A stretch of 24,523 bases of DNA from CBDTYW01 sp965364735 (GTDB lineage: Bacteria; Actinomycetota; Nitriliruptoria; Nitriliruptorales; Nitriliruptoraceae). Positions 1-6,992 of the stretch are shown here, in pieces. Each line of letters begins with the position of its first letter. Position 1 is the first letter of the stretch. The position numbers and the translations under genes were made by a program. The stretch covers positions 1 through 24,523 of the forward strand of contig CBDTYW010000019.1 in NCBI GenBank assembly GCA_965364735.1, given 5' to 3'. A model generated the notes under the pieces. The model was not told the origin of the DNA. It saw only the letters and a list, made by a program, of their open reading frames with translations, and made no database searches.

Positions 1-1
1 G

Positions 2-76
2 GTCGACCTCGACCACGCCGAGGTCCGCGAGGCGATCCGCGCCGCCGAGGAAGCCGCCACGCGCAAGCCCGCCTGA
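2..76 (+). CDS. C-terminal end of an unidentified protein (partial)
   Basis: An open frame enters from the left edge and ends at the TGA at 74-76. The 24 visible residues are charged and alanine-rich and probably helical (they contain EVREAIRAAEEAATRKPA). That is too little to name a family. It is taken as a real gene end because codon use matches the neighbouring genes and the next 267 bases look non-coding. The function cannot be judged from this window. Confidence 0.5.
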   Translation, partial: VDLDHAEVREAIRAAEEAATRKPA

Positions 77-343
77 CCGCTCGCGTCCGGTCCGTGCACG
101 GTCGGGTCGCGCCGGAGTGTTGTGCGAGCGCGCGGGCAGGTACGGTGCGCCCACGCCGTCACCCCCGGTGCCGCTTCTGCTGCATCCGTCGGGTGCCCCG
201 TGACGGGCAGGCCGGAGAAGTTCGGGTTCCCCCCGTGCTCTCCGACTGCCTCGTGGCTGTCCGGCTCACCGCCAGACCGCGCACCCCAAGATCCCGCACA
301 TCCCTGTGCTGCACACCATCCGACGCGACAGACCTGGAGCATC
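77..343 (+). promoter_or_regulatory. Upstream region and possible long 5' leader of the S1-domain gene
   Basis: No convincing coding sequence lies here, although frames stay open because of the GC content. A possible -10 (TACGGT, 141-146) lies 15-16 nt after a weak TTGTGC or TGTTGT. If it is used, transcription would start near 153 and leave a leader of about 190 nt. A small stem, TGCCC/GGGCA, lies around 194-209. A GGAG Shine-Dalgarno at 336-339 precedes the GTG start at 344. The promoter call is weak. Confidence 0.3.
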
Positions 344-892
344 GTGAGCGACGAGCCCACCACCATCACGGAGGCCGAAGAGGCCCCCGCCCCCGTCGAG
401 GCCCCAGAGGCCGTCGCCGAAGCCACTGAGCCCGTCGCTGACGCGCCCGTCGCTGAGGCGTCTTCCGACGAGGCCCCCGCGGCCACCGAGAACGGCCCGG
501 TCCGTCCCGGCGCCATCGTCGAGGGCACCGTCGTGCGCCTTGTCGACTTCGGCGCGTTCGTCGACGTCGTCTCCGGCGGCACGACGGTCACCGGCCTCGT
601 CCACGTCTCCGAGATCGACGCTGGCTTCGTGGAGAACATCTACGCCCACCTCGCCGTCGGCGACACCGTCGAGGTGAAGGTCCTGTCGATCGGTGATGAC
701 GGCAAGGTCGGTCTCTCAATCAAGCAGGCGTCCCCGGACTGGCAGGAGTCGGCCGGCAGCGACCGTCCGCGTCGCTCCACCATCGACAAGGACTTCGACC
801 GCAAGCTGCGCAAGTTCATGCACGGCTCGCAGTCGATCCAGGGTGAGGTCCGGCGCCAGCGTCGTGCCCGTCTCGGCATCAAGAAGCGCTGA
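344..892 (+). CDS. S1 RNA-binding domain protein
   Basis: The product is 182 residues from GTG 344. That start is preferred because GGAG lies 4 nt upstream and the upstream extension of the frame is low-complexity. Residues 1-50 are an acidic Glu/Ala/Pro-rich tail. Residues about 50-125 form one S1 (OB-fold) domain, with GAIVEGTVVRLVDFGAFVDV, a GLVHVSEI block and a VKVLSIGDDGKVGLSIK ending, all typical of S1 domains. The C-terminal 50 residues are basic (ending RRQRRARLGIKKR) and probably bind RNA. Family knowledge: single-S1 proteins of this size bind ribosomes or mRNA, as general stress protein 13 does. The exact role here is unknown. A strong hairpin follows the stop. Confidence 0.85.
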   Translation: MSDEPTTITEAEEAPAPVEAPEAVAEATEPVADAPVAEASSDEAPAATENGPVRPGAIVEGTVVRLVDFGAFVDVVSGGTTVTGLVHVSEIDAGFVENIYAHLAVGDTVEVKVLSIGDDGKVGLSIKQASPDWQESAGSDRPRRSTIDKDFDRKLRKFMHGSQSIQGEVRRQRRARLGIKKR

Positions 893-909
893 GCGCAGCC
901 ACAACGTGA

Positions 910-938
910 ACGACCCCCGGCCAACGGCCGGGGGTCGT
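910..938. terminator. Bidirectional stem-loop terminator between S1 gene and lgt
   Basis: A perfect 13-bp stem (ACGACCCCCGGCC at 910-922 with 926-938) has a 3-nt loop. It lies in the 60-bp gap between two convergent genes, so it can end transcription from both sides. There is no clear U-run, as is common in high-GC actinobacteria. Confidence 0.8.
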
Positions 939-952
939 CGCGTTCGCAGGCC

Positions 953-1783
953 TCAGCCGGCCTCGGTCTTCGAGCTCTGGCTGTATCGACGGAACCACAC
1001 CGCGCCACCGATGGCGACGGCCAGCGCGACCATCCCGTTGCGGGAGAGGCCGAGCAACCGGAACGTCGTGTCCGTGCGGATCAGCTCGAGCAGGAACCGC
1101 ATCAGGCCGTACATCGCCAGGTACGCAAGCACCAGGCTGCCTCGGCGAAGGTCGCGCTTGTCGAGGAACAGCAGGACCGGGACGACGATCAGCAGGTTCC
1201 AGAGCGACTCGTACAGGAAGGCGGGATGGAACGTCGAGAATCCGGGGTATCCGGCGGCGGCGGCCGGGCCCGGGGCGATCTGGACCGCCCACGGCAACGT
1301 CGTCGGGGTCCCGAAGAGCTCCTGGTTGAAGTAGTTGCCCCAGCGGCCGATGCCCTGGGCCAGCGGGAGCCCGATGGCGACCGAGTCCCAGAACGCAGGA
1401 AGGTCCATGTTCCACCTGCGCGTGAGGACGTAGACCGCCCCGGCGCCGAACGTCAGCCCGCCGAACAACGCGATCCCGCCCTCCCAGATGGCGATGACCT
1501 GCCACGGCTCCAGCGTCGCGTCCGCGCCGAAGAAGCGACCCGTGTGGGTCGAGACGTAGGCGAGGCGAGCCCCGAGGAAGCCGATGAAGACCGCCCAGAG
1601 CATGAGGCGGTCGACCTCCTCGTCGTCACCGCCGAAGGCGACGTAGCGGCGTCGGGTGATGCTGAACGCGGCGGCGACGCCCAGCGCGATCGCGATCCCG
1701 TAGTAGCGCACCTCGAGCGGCCCGATGCTGAGGCTGTTCGAGGACGGGGACGGGAATGACGCCAGCAGCGTGGCGAGGGGCAT
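953..1783 (-). CDS. lgt: Prolipoprotein diacylglyceryl transferase
   Basis: Lgt moves a diacylglyceryl group from phosphatidylglycerol to the lipobox cysteine of prelipoproteins in the cytoplasmic membrane. The 276-residue product has about seven hydrophobic segments. It carries the Lgt signature GRWGNYFNQELFG at residues 146-158, an N-terminal GPLEVRYYGIAIALG segment, and a FHPAFLYES block before the last membrane segments. The start is placed at the ATG ending at 1783 because AGGAG (minus strand, complement of 1790-1794) lies 6 nt upstream. An in-frame ATG 7 codons earlier (1804) lacks such a site. The C-terminus is short and ends KTEAG, without the long acidic tail found in some actinobacterial Lgt proteins. 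The gene is divergent from the ATL gene. Confidence 0.95.
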   Translation of the reverse strand: MPLATLLASFPSPSSNSLSIGPLEVRYYGIAIALGVAAAFSITRRRYVAFGGDDEEVDRLMLWAVFIGFLGARLAYVSTHTGRFFGADATLEPWQVIAIWEGGIALFGGLTFGAGAVYVLTRRWNMDLPAFWDSVAIGLPLAQGIGRWGNYFNQELFGTPTTLPWAVQIAPGPAAAAGYPGFSTFHPAFLYESLWNLLIVVPVLLFLDKRDLRRGSLVLAYLAMYGLMRFLLELIRTDTTFRLLGLSRNGMVALAVAIGGAVWFRRYSQSSKTEAG

Positions 1784-1834
1784 CGAGGTCTCCTGGGGAA
1801 GCACGGTGCGTCGCGGACGGCACGTGGTGCGGGC

Positions 1835-1844
1835 AGGCTACGGT
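1835..1844. promoter_or_regulatory. Overlapping divergent -10 elements for lgt and the ATL gene
   Basis: The ten bases AGGCTACGGT contain TACGGT on the plus strand (1839-1844) and TAGCCT on the minus strand (1840-1835), both fitting TANNNT. The plus-strand element would start transcripts near 1851, just before the GTG at 1857. The minus-strand element would give lgt a leader of about 45 nt with an AGGAG site. No good -35 box is visible on either side. Confidence 0.45.
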
Positions 1845-1856
1845 CGCCGCCGGTCG

Positions 1857-2198
1857 GTGACCCTCCCGACCGTGGACGATGGGGCGGTCGTGCCGGCGCA
1901 GATCCCTGGTGGGGACGACCTCAGCGACCTGACGCCGTACACGTGCGACGTGGCGCGGACGGTCCTGGCGATCCCCGCGGGCGCCGTGTCCACCTACGCC
2001 GAGGTCGCGGCCGAGGCCGGTCACCCCGGTGCTGCGCGTGGTGTCGGGCGGGTGCTCAGGACGGTCCCGGGTCTGCCGTGGTGGCGGGTCGTGAACGCGG
2101 ACGGTCGCCCGGCGCCGGGATCAGAACGACAACAGCTGCGCATGCTGGCCGAAGAAGGTGTAGAACTCAGGGGTCGGCGTGTCCGTCTGGACCGTTGA
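1857..2198 (+). CDS. Alkyltransferase-like (ATL) DNA-repair protein
   Basis: The product is a 113-residue MGMT DNA-binding-domain protein without the alkyl-acceptor cysteine. The domain runs from TPYTCDVARTVLAIPAG through YAEVAAEAG and GAARGVGRVLR. The active-site position of O6-methylguanine methyltransferases (PCHRV) reads PWWRV at residues 74-78. Family knowledge: ATL proteins have Trp in place of the cysteine, bind O6-alkylguanine tightly and hand the lesion to nucleotide excision repair; they do not repair it themselves. The start is uncertain. GTG 1857 lies 13 nt after a possible -10, while GTG 1806, 1872 and 1890 are alternatives. No clear Shine-Dalgarno site is visible. Confidence 0.8.
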   Translation: MTLPTVDDGAVVPAQIPGGDDLSDLTPYTCDVARTVLAIPAGAVSTYAEVAAEAGHPGAARGVGRVLRTVPGLPWWRVVNADGRPAPGSERQQLRMLAEEGVELRGRRVRLDR

Positions 2199-2501
2199 AC
2201 CCGACCGTCGTGCGGTCACGCACCGATGGCCGGTGTGATCTGATGCCTCGTGGGCATCTCTGACGCACACTGATTTCTTCAGTCGCCCCCCATCCGCACC
2301 GATACTCCCAAGAGTGAGACCGTGCGGTCTCCGCCCATCAACAGGAACAAGCCCGACCCGCAGGACGTTTTCCAGACGTCCTCTCCCCCCTTTCTGCGCT
2401 CCATGCACGCCACACGCACGGATGCTCGCGATCGGGCAACGATCCGCACGCTCGTGCGTTGACCCAGGAAGCAGGGTGCACGGCATCGAAAGGACTCCCG
2501 G
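2199..2501 (+). promoter_or_regulatory. Intergenic region upstream of the first sigma factor
   Basis: No coding sequence is supported in these 303 bases. They contain a 7-bp hairpin (AGGACGT 2362-2368 with ACGTCCT 2376-2382, 7-nt loop) followed by a C/T-rich tract. This could be the ATL terminator or a leader structure. TTGACC occurs at about 2459-2464, but no -10 lies at the right distance. The sigma gene has an AAAGGA Shine-Dalgarno a few bases before its ATG. Confidence 0.35.
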
Positions 2502-3662
2502 ATGGTGACCACTCCCGACATCGCCTCGGCCGAGGTTGCGCTCGAGGAGCTCTTCGAGCGCTCTCAGGAGCGCGGCTACGTGCTGCAGTCCGAGATCACT
2601 GAGCTCTACCGCCCCGAGCTGCACCTCGACACCTGGATCGATGACGCCATCGCCCAGGCCCGCGAGGAGGAGCTCACGGTCGTCGACGACGTCGAGGACG
2701 ACGCGCCCGATGACGTGGTCGACCACACCGCAGCGCTCACGACGGACCTCGTCCGCCAGTACCTCAACGACGCTGGTCGACACGCCCTCCTCACGAAGGA
2801 GGACGAGGCGGACCTCGCCAAGCGCTACCAGGCCGGTCTGCACTCGGACACGCTGCTCGCGAGCGGCATGAAGCTCTCGCCGACCAAGCGCGGGATGCTC
2901 CGTGCGATCTCGGCGGACGGTGCTCGTGCCAAGGACCGGATGGTCCAGGCGAACCTCCGGCTGGTCGTGCCTCAGGCTCGCAAGTTCTCTGGCCGTGACC
3001 TCGACTTCATCGAGCTCATCCAGGAGGGCAACCTCGGTCTGCTGCGTGCGGTCGAGAAGTTCGACCACACCAAGGGCTACAAGTTCTCGACCTACGCCGT
3101 CTGGTGGATCCGTCAGGCGCTGCAGCGCGGCGTCGCGTCCAAGGCGCGCACGATCCGTGTCCCGGCCCACGTCTGGGAGCTCTACGGCAAGCTGCGCTCC
3201 GCGGAGGTGCGGCTGCGCCAGCAGTTCGGCCGCGACCCGTCCGAGGCGGAGATCGCCGAGGAGGTCGACCTCACCGTCGAGCGTGTGCGCGAGGTCCGCG
3301 ACGCGATGCAGGACCTCGTCTCGCTCGACAAGCCCATCGGCGAGGACGGCGACGCCACCCTCGGCGACCTGATCCAGGACGGCCAGTCGGTCGACCCGGC
3401 GGCCACCGCTCAGGAGCAGGACGCGATCAGCCAGATCGAGGCGGCGCTCGAGGCGCTCGACGACCGTGAGCGCATCATCCTGATCCTGCGCTTCGGGCTC
3501 AACGGCGAGGAGCCGCAGACGCTCGAGGAGATCGGCCAGCGCTTCGACCTCACGCGCGAGCGGATCCGGCAGATGCAGAACCGTGCGCTTGCCAAGCTGC
3601 GCCACCCGAGCCGCGCCCACAGCCTCCAAGGGCTGCTCGGCGTGCTCGAGAGCGCTGCCTGA
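2502..3662 (+). CDS. RpoD-like sigma-70 factor (first paralog)
   Basis: The 386-residue product directs RNA polymerase to promoters. An N-terminal region 1.1-like part (about 10-70, with RGYVLQSEITELY) is followed by region 1.2 (DLVRQYLNDAGRHALLTKEDE), then by regions 2.1-2.4 with LIQEGNLGLLRAVEKFDH, GYKFSTYA and WWIRQAL. Region 3 (SLDKPIGEDGDATLGDL) and region 4.2 (LTRERIRQM...LRHPSR) come after. Two positions are unusual. Val200 sits in STYAVWW, where primary sigmas usually have Thr. Region 4.2 reads RQMQ (residues 356-359) where most read RQIE. The -35-contacting Arg/Glu/Arg/Gln set is kept. The ATG follows AAAGGA at a normal distance. Whether this is the housekeeping sigma or a group 2 paralog cannot be told from one window. 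Confidence 0.92.
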   Translation: MVTTPDIASAEVALEELFERSQERGYVLQSEITELYRPELHLDTWIDDAIAQAREEELTVVDDVEDDAPDDVVDHTAALTTDLVRQYLNDAGRHALLTKEDEADLAKRYQAGLHSDTLLASGMKLSPTKRGMLRAISADGARAKDRMVQANLRLVVPQARKFSGRDLDFIELIQEGNLGLLRAVEKFDHTKGYKFSTYAVWWIRQALQRGVASKARTIRVPAHVWELYGKLRSAEVRLRQQFGRDPSEAEIAEEVDLTVERVREVRDAMQDLVSLDKPIGEDGDATLGDLIQDGQSVDPAATAQEQDAISQIEAALEALDDRERIILILRFGLNGEEPQTLEEIGQRFDLTRERIRQMQNRALAKLRHPSRAHSLQGLLGVLESAA

Positions 3663-3678
3663 CCCTCCACATCATCCG

Positions 3679-3704
3679 ACGGCGGGCCCTCGCGGGCCCG
3701 TCGT
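3679..3704 (+). terminator. Stem-loop terminator after the first sigma gene
   Basis: ACGGCGGGCCC pairs with GGGCCCGTCGT across a TCGC loop, giving an 11-bp stem with one G-U pair, 16 nt after the stop codon. Confidence 0.7.
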
Positions 3705-3710
3705 TCGCGT

Positions 3711-3716
3711 TACCGT
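3711..3716 (+). promoter_or_regulatory. Possible -10 element of the antiporter gene
   Basis: TACCGT fits TANNNT and lies 18 nt before the antiporter ATG. This would give a leader of only about 12 nt, in line with the absence of a Shine-Dalgarno sequence. No clear -35 is seen because that position falls inside the terminator hairpin. Confidence 0.35.
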
Positions 3717-3734
3717 TCGCATGACCTGCAGCGC

Positions 3735-5528
3735 ATGACGCCGACCATCCCGGAGCGCCGTTTGTTCGCCGATCTGACCGCCACGCTCGTGCCTGTCCTC
3801 GCCGCTGCGGCAGATGGTGAGGCGAGCGCTGCCGCTTCGCATCAGGGGTTGCTGCTGATCGCGGTCCTCGGGACCGCTGCGTTCGTCGTCGGCCACATCA
3901 CGCGGCGATTCCTTTCCGAGGTGATCGTCTTCCTCGCGATCGGCATCGTCGTGGGCCCGGAGGTCCTCGACCTCGTCACGACCGCCAACCTGGCGTCGCT
4001 CGAGGTGGTGACCGCGCTCGCCCTCGGAGCGATCGTCTTCGGGATCGGCGAGCGGCTGGAGATCCCGGTCCTGGCCAAGCTCAGGACGCGGCTGCTGCCG
4101 ATCGCCGTCCTCGACACCGTCTTGACCTTCGGGCTGGTGTTCGCGGGGCTCCTGATGGTCGGGCTCAGCGTCTCGCTCTCCTACCTGCTGGCCGCGATCG
4201 CCTTGTCGACCTCACCCACGACCCTGGTCGCGGTGATCGCCGAGCGGCGCGCCAAAGGCGCGTTCACGGACCACGTGATGGCCGCCACCGCGGTCAACAA
4301 CGTGACGTCGGCGATCCTGTTCGGGCTGGGGCTGCCCGTCGTGCTCGCCGCCGAAGCAGGCGAGGCCGGACAGGGCATCATCGCGTTCATCCAGCTGGTG
4401 GTCGTCTCCGCGCTGATCGGTGGGGTCGCGGCGTGGACGGTCCGTCGCTTCATGGCACACGTGCATCGTGGACCAGACCGGCTGCTCTTCATGCTCGTCA
4501 CGCTCATCAGCGTCGTCGCGGTGTCGCGGTTCGCGGGAGCCCCCGTCGTGATCTCCACCTTGGTCGCGGGTGCCCTCACCGCCAACGACCCGCGTGACAC
4601 GCGCCCGCTCTTCGACTCGCTGCGGGTCCTCGACGCGCCCATCTTCCTCGTCTTCTTCATCGTCGCGGGTGCCGGGGTTCACGTGAAGGAGCTGACCGGC
4701 ATCGGCGTCACGGGCGCGGTGCTCGTCGCCACCCGGCTCGGCGGCAAGATGCTCGCCGGCTTCCTCGGCACCAACCTGAGCCGCTCGGGGAAGCGCTCGG
4801 GGTGGGGCTGGAGCTTCGGGTTGGCGCTGCAACCGTTCGCCGGCATGGCCATCGGCCTGGCCGCGTTCACGATCGAGGTCGCGAACAACGCCGGCGCGGC
4901 CGAGCTCGGTCGCGATGTCTCCGCGCTGGTCCTTGGATCGGTCGTGCTGTTCGAGCTGATCGGGCCGGTCACCGTGGGACGTGCGCTCGACGCGGTCGGG
5001 GACTCCGGCAAGCAGCCCGACGAGGAGTCTGGCGCCGAAGCTGAGGCGCCACACATGATCCGCCACATCCTCATGCCCATCTCGTCGCTCGAGATGGCGC
5101 ACGCGAAGGCCCCGCAGGTCGTCGACCTCGCGGCCTCGACCGGTGCGGTCCTGACCTCGCTGCACGTCGTCAGTCCCGGGCAGGACCTGGACCCGACCAG
5201 GGGCAGCCCGGCGATCTCCTATGTCCGGCAGGTTGCGCTCAGCCGCAACGTCCAGTTCGAACCGGTCGTGCGGACCGCCGACTCGGTCGTCGACGCGATC
5301 GTCGAGGAGTCGTTGCGCGGTGCCGTCGACGTCGTCGTGCTCGGTGAGCCGGCGCCTCGCCGCCTCGATCGCGGTGGCGGACGACGCATCGTCCACGAGG
5401 TTCTGGAGCGTCTCGAGCCCGGAATCCGGGTTCTGGTCGTTCCCACAGTGTTGGGTGGGCGCCAAACTGTCGTCCCGGCCGTTGCGCCGGCTCCCGTGGA
5501 AGTTGTCGCACCTGCGCTGGACGTCTGA
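3735..5528 (+). CDS. CPA-type cation/proton antiporter-like protein with C-terminal Usp-like domain
   Basis: The 597-residue product has about 12-13 hydrophobic segments in residues 33-420, in the pattern of the monovalent cation:proton antiporter (CPA, Na+/H+ exchanger) superfamily. An unwound-helix-like stretch (ALSTSPTTLVAVIAERRAKG) is followed by the helix that normally holds the ion-binding acidic pair. Here that helix reads AVNNVTSAILFG, with Asn188-Asn189 in place of Asp-Asp or Asn-Asp. Residues about 441-575 resemble a universal stress protein fold (HMIRHILMPISS, then VDVVVLGEP, then IRVLVVPT). The usual Usp ATP-binding Gly-rich loop is poorly conserved. Exchange activity and ions are therefore uncertain. 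The gene lies between two sigma paralogs. The ATG at 3735 has no clear Shine-Dalgarno. Confidence 0.85.
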   Translation: MTPTIPERRLFADLTATLVPVLAAAADGEASAAASHQGLLLIAVLGTAAFVVGHITRRFLSEVIVFLAIGIVVGPEVLDLVTTANLASLEVVTALALGAIVFGIGERLEIPVLAKLRTRLLPIAVLDTVLTFGLVFAGLLMVGLSVSLSYLLAAIALSTSPTTLVAVIAERRAKGAFTDHVMAATAVNNVTSAILFGLGLPVVLAAEAGEAGQGIIAFIQLVVVSALIGGVAAWTVRRFMAHVHRGPDRLLFMLVTLISVVAVSRFAGAPVVISTLVAGALTANDPRDTRPLFDSLRVLDAPIFLVFFIVAGAGVHVKELTGIGVTGAVLVATRLGGKMLAGFLGTNLSRSGKRSGWGWSFGLALQPFAGMAIGLAAFTIEVANNAGAAELGRDVSALVLGSVVLFELIGPVTVGRALDAVGDSGKQPDEESGAEAEAPHMIRHILMPISSLEMAHAKAPQVVDLAASTGAVLTSLHVVSPGQDLDPTRGSPAISYVRQVALSRNVQFEPVVRTADSVVDAIVEESLRGAVDVVVLGEPAPRRLDRGGGRRIVHEVLERLEPGIRVLVVPTVLGGRQTVVPAVAPAPVEVVAPALDV

Positions 5529-5815
5529 GCGACGAGCGCTCCGCCCTGTCCGATCGAACAGCGTGCGCATCCGAATGGCCCATGCCGGATTCTGGCCCGT
5601 TCTGGCCATGTTCGCGGGACATCTGGACGTTGGGTGGTGAGGTGAGGTGTTGGTGCGCGATCTTGACCCAAACGTTGGGTTCGCCTCCTCGACTTCACGA
5701 TCTGACGCCGTAGCCTCGCGCCGAGTGCGTTGGCGGAGCGGTGGGTCCCAGGTGAATGCTGAGATGCACCGGCAGCCGGAGACACCGCCACGCGCGGTAG
5801 GGAGAAGGCGTACAG
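5529..5815 (+). promoter_or_regulatory. Intergenic promoter region of the second sigma factor
   Basis: The 287 bases hold no supported gene. A promoter is suggested by TCGACT (5689-5694), a 16-nt spacer and TAGCCT (5711-5716). Just upstream is an inverted repeat ACCCAA-ACG-TTGGGT (5666-5680), and GTTGGGT also occurs at about 5629. ATGGCC (5575-5580) and GGCCAT (5604-5609) form a loose inverted repeat that could end the antiporter transcript. A GGGAGAAGG Shine-Dalgarno lies near 5800-5808. Confidence 0.45.
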
Positions 5816-6988
5816 ATGAATGACGGGGACACGATCATCGCAGAGGTCGGGACGGTCAAGGAGCTGTTCGAGCGCGGCGCGAGCCGCGGCTACGTACTGC
5901 TCTCGGAGCTCCAGGAGCTCTACGACTCACTGGTCCACCAGGAGTCGTGGGTCGACGACATGGCTCAGAAGGCCCGCGACCTGAACCTCCAGGTCCTGGA
6001 CGATCTTGTCGGCGACGCCGACCGTCCCGAGGCGCAGCCCATCTCCGCGTCCTCGGACTCGGTCCGGCAGTACCTGAACGAGATCGGTCGCACGGAGCTG
6101 CTGACCGCGGAGCTCGAGGTCGACCTGGCGAAGCGCTACCAGGCCGGGCTGGCCGCCGAGCTGCTGCTCGCGGACTCCACGCGCAGCGGTGAGCGGCTCG
6201 CGCCACGCCGCCGCGCGCAGCTGAACCTGATCCGCCGGATGGGCGAGCGATCCAAGGACCACATGATCCGGGCCAACCTGCGGCTCGTGGTCTCCGTGGC
6301 CCGCAAGTTCCGTGGCCGCGGCGTCGACCTCCTCTCGCTGATCCAGGAGGGCAACCTCGGGCTCATCCGCGGTGTGGAGAAGTTCGATCACACCAAGGGC
6401 TACAAGTTCTCGACCTACGCCACCTGGTGGATCCGTCAGGCCCTGCAGCGTGGCCTGGCGAACACCGGCCGCACCGTCCGCCTGCCCGTCCATGTGCACG
6501 AGCTCATGGGCAAGATCCGCTACGCCGAGTTCGCGCTGCTCCAGCAGTTGGGTCGCGAGCCCTCCGAGGCAGAGATCGCCGCGGAGCTCGACCTGCCGCT
6601 CGAGCGGCTCCGTGAGGTCAAGCTGGCCGCGCAGGACGTCGCGTCGCTCGACAAGCCGATCGGCGAGGACGGCGACGCCACCATGGGAGAGCTCGTCGCC
6701 GATGATGACGCCATCGATCCGGCGGGCGCCGCCACCGCGGTCCTCGCCCAGCGCGAGGTCGGGCGCGCCCTCTCCGCTCTGACGGACCGCGAGCGCACCG
6801 TGCTGATGCTGCGCTACGGGCTCGTCGACGGCGAGGAGCACACCCTCGAGGACATCGGCGCGCAGTTCGGCCTCACCCGAGAGCGCATCCGCCAGATCGA
6901 GAAGAAGACGCTGACGAAGCTCCGTCACCCGTCGCGCGGCTTCCAGCTCCGTGGTCTGCTCGACTCGGTGGACGCCGCCCAGCCGTGA
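5816..6988 (+). CDS. RpoD-like sigma-70 factor (second paralog)
   Basis: The 390-residue product has the same layout as the sigma factor at 2502-3662. It has a region 1.1-like N-terminus (RGYVLLSELQELY), region 1.2 (SVRQYLNEIGRTELLTAELE), region 2 (LIQEGNLGLIRGVEKFDH, STYATWWIRQAL), the shared SLDKPIGEDGDAT block and region 4.2 (LTRERIRQIEKKTLTKLRHP). Unlike its paralog it keeps the usual Thr in STYATWW and the usual RQIE in region 4.2, so it looks closer to the canonical primary type. ATG 5816 follows a strong GGGAGAAGG site. The flavoprotein start lies 4 nt after its stop, suggesting cotranscription. Confidence 0.93.
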   Translation: MNDGDTIIAEVGTVKELFERGASRGYVLLSELQELYDSLVHQESWVDDMAQKARDLNLQVLDDLVGDADRPEAQPISASSDSVRQYLNEIGRTELLTAELEVDLAKRYQAGLAAELLLADSTRSGERLAPRRRAQLNLIRRMGERSKDHMIRANLRLVVSVARKFRGRGVDLLSLIQEGNLGLIRGVEKFDHTKGYKFSTYATWWIRQALQRGLANTGRTVRLPVHVHELMGKIRYAEFALLQQLGREPSEAEIAAELDLPLERLREVKLAAQDVASLDKPIGEDGDATMGELVADDDAIDPAGAATAVLAQREVGRALSALTDRERTVLMLRYGLVDGEEHTLEDIGAQFGLTRERIRQIEKKTLTKLRHPSRGFQLRGLLDSVDAAQP

Positions 6989-6992
6989 TGCG

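Noticed and set aside
122..343. Upstream extension of the S1-domain frame
   Set aside because: Residues are Arg/Pro/Cys-rich without pattern, and GTG 344 has a ribosome-binding site.
2121..3629. 502-residue frame on the minus strand across the first sigma gene
   Set aside because: It mirrors the sigma coding sequence, is rich in Arg, Leu and Asp as expected of antisense high-GC frames, and has no recognisable domain.
3721..3738. Five-codon frame (MTCSA) whose stop overlaps the antiporter ATG
   Set aside because: The best -10 (3711-3716) would start the RNA at about 3723, after this ATG, and there is no ribosome-binding site.
4212..5609. 465-residue minus-strand frame across the antiporter gene
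   Set aside because: Composition is Arg/Asp/His-rich with no domain; it is the shadow of the plus-strand membrane protein.
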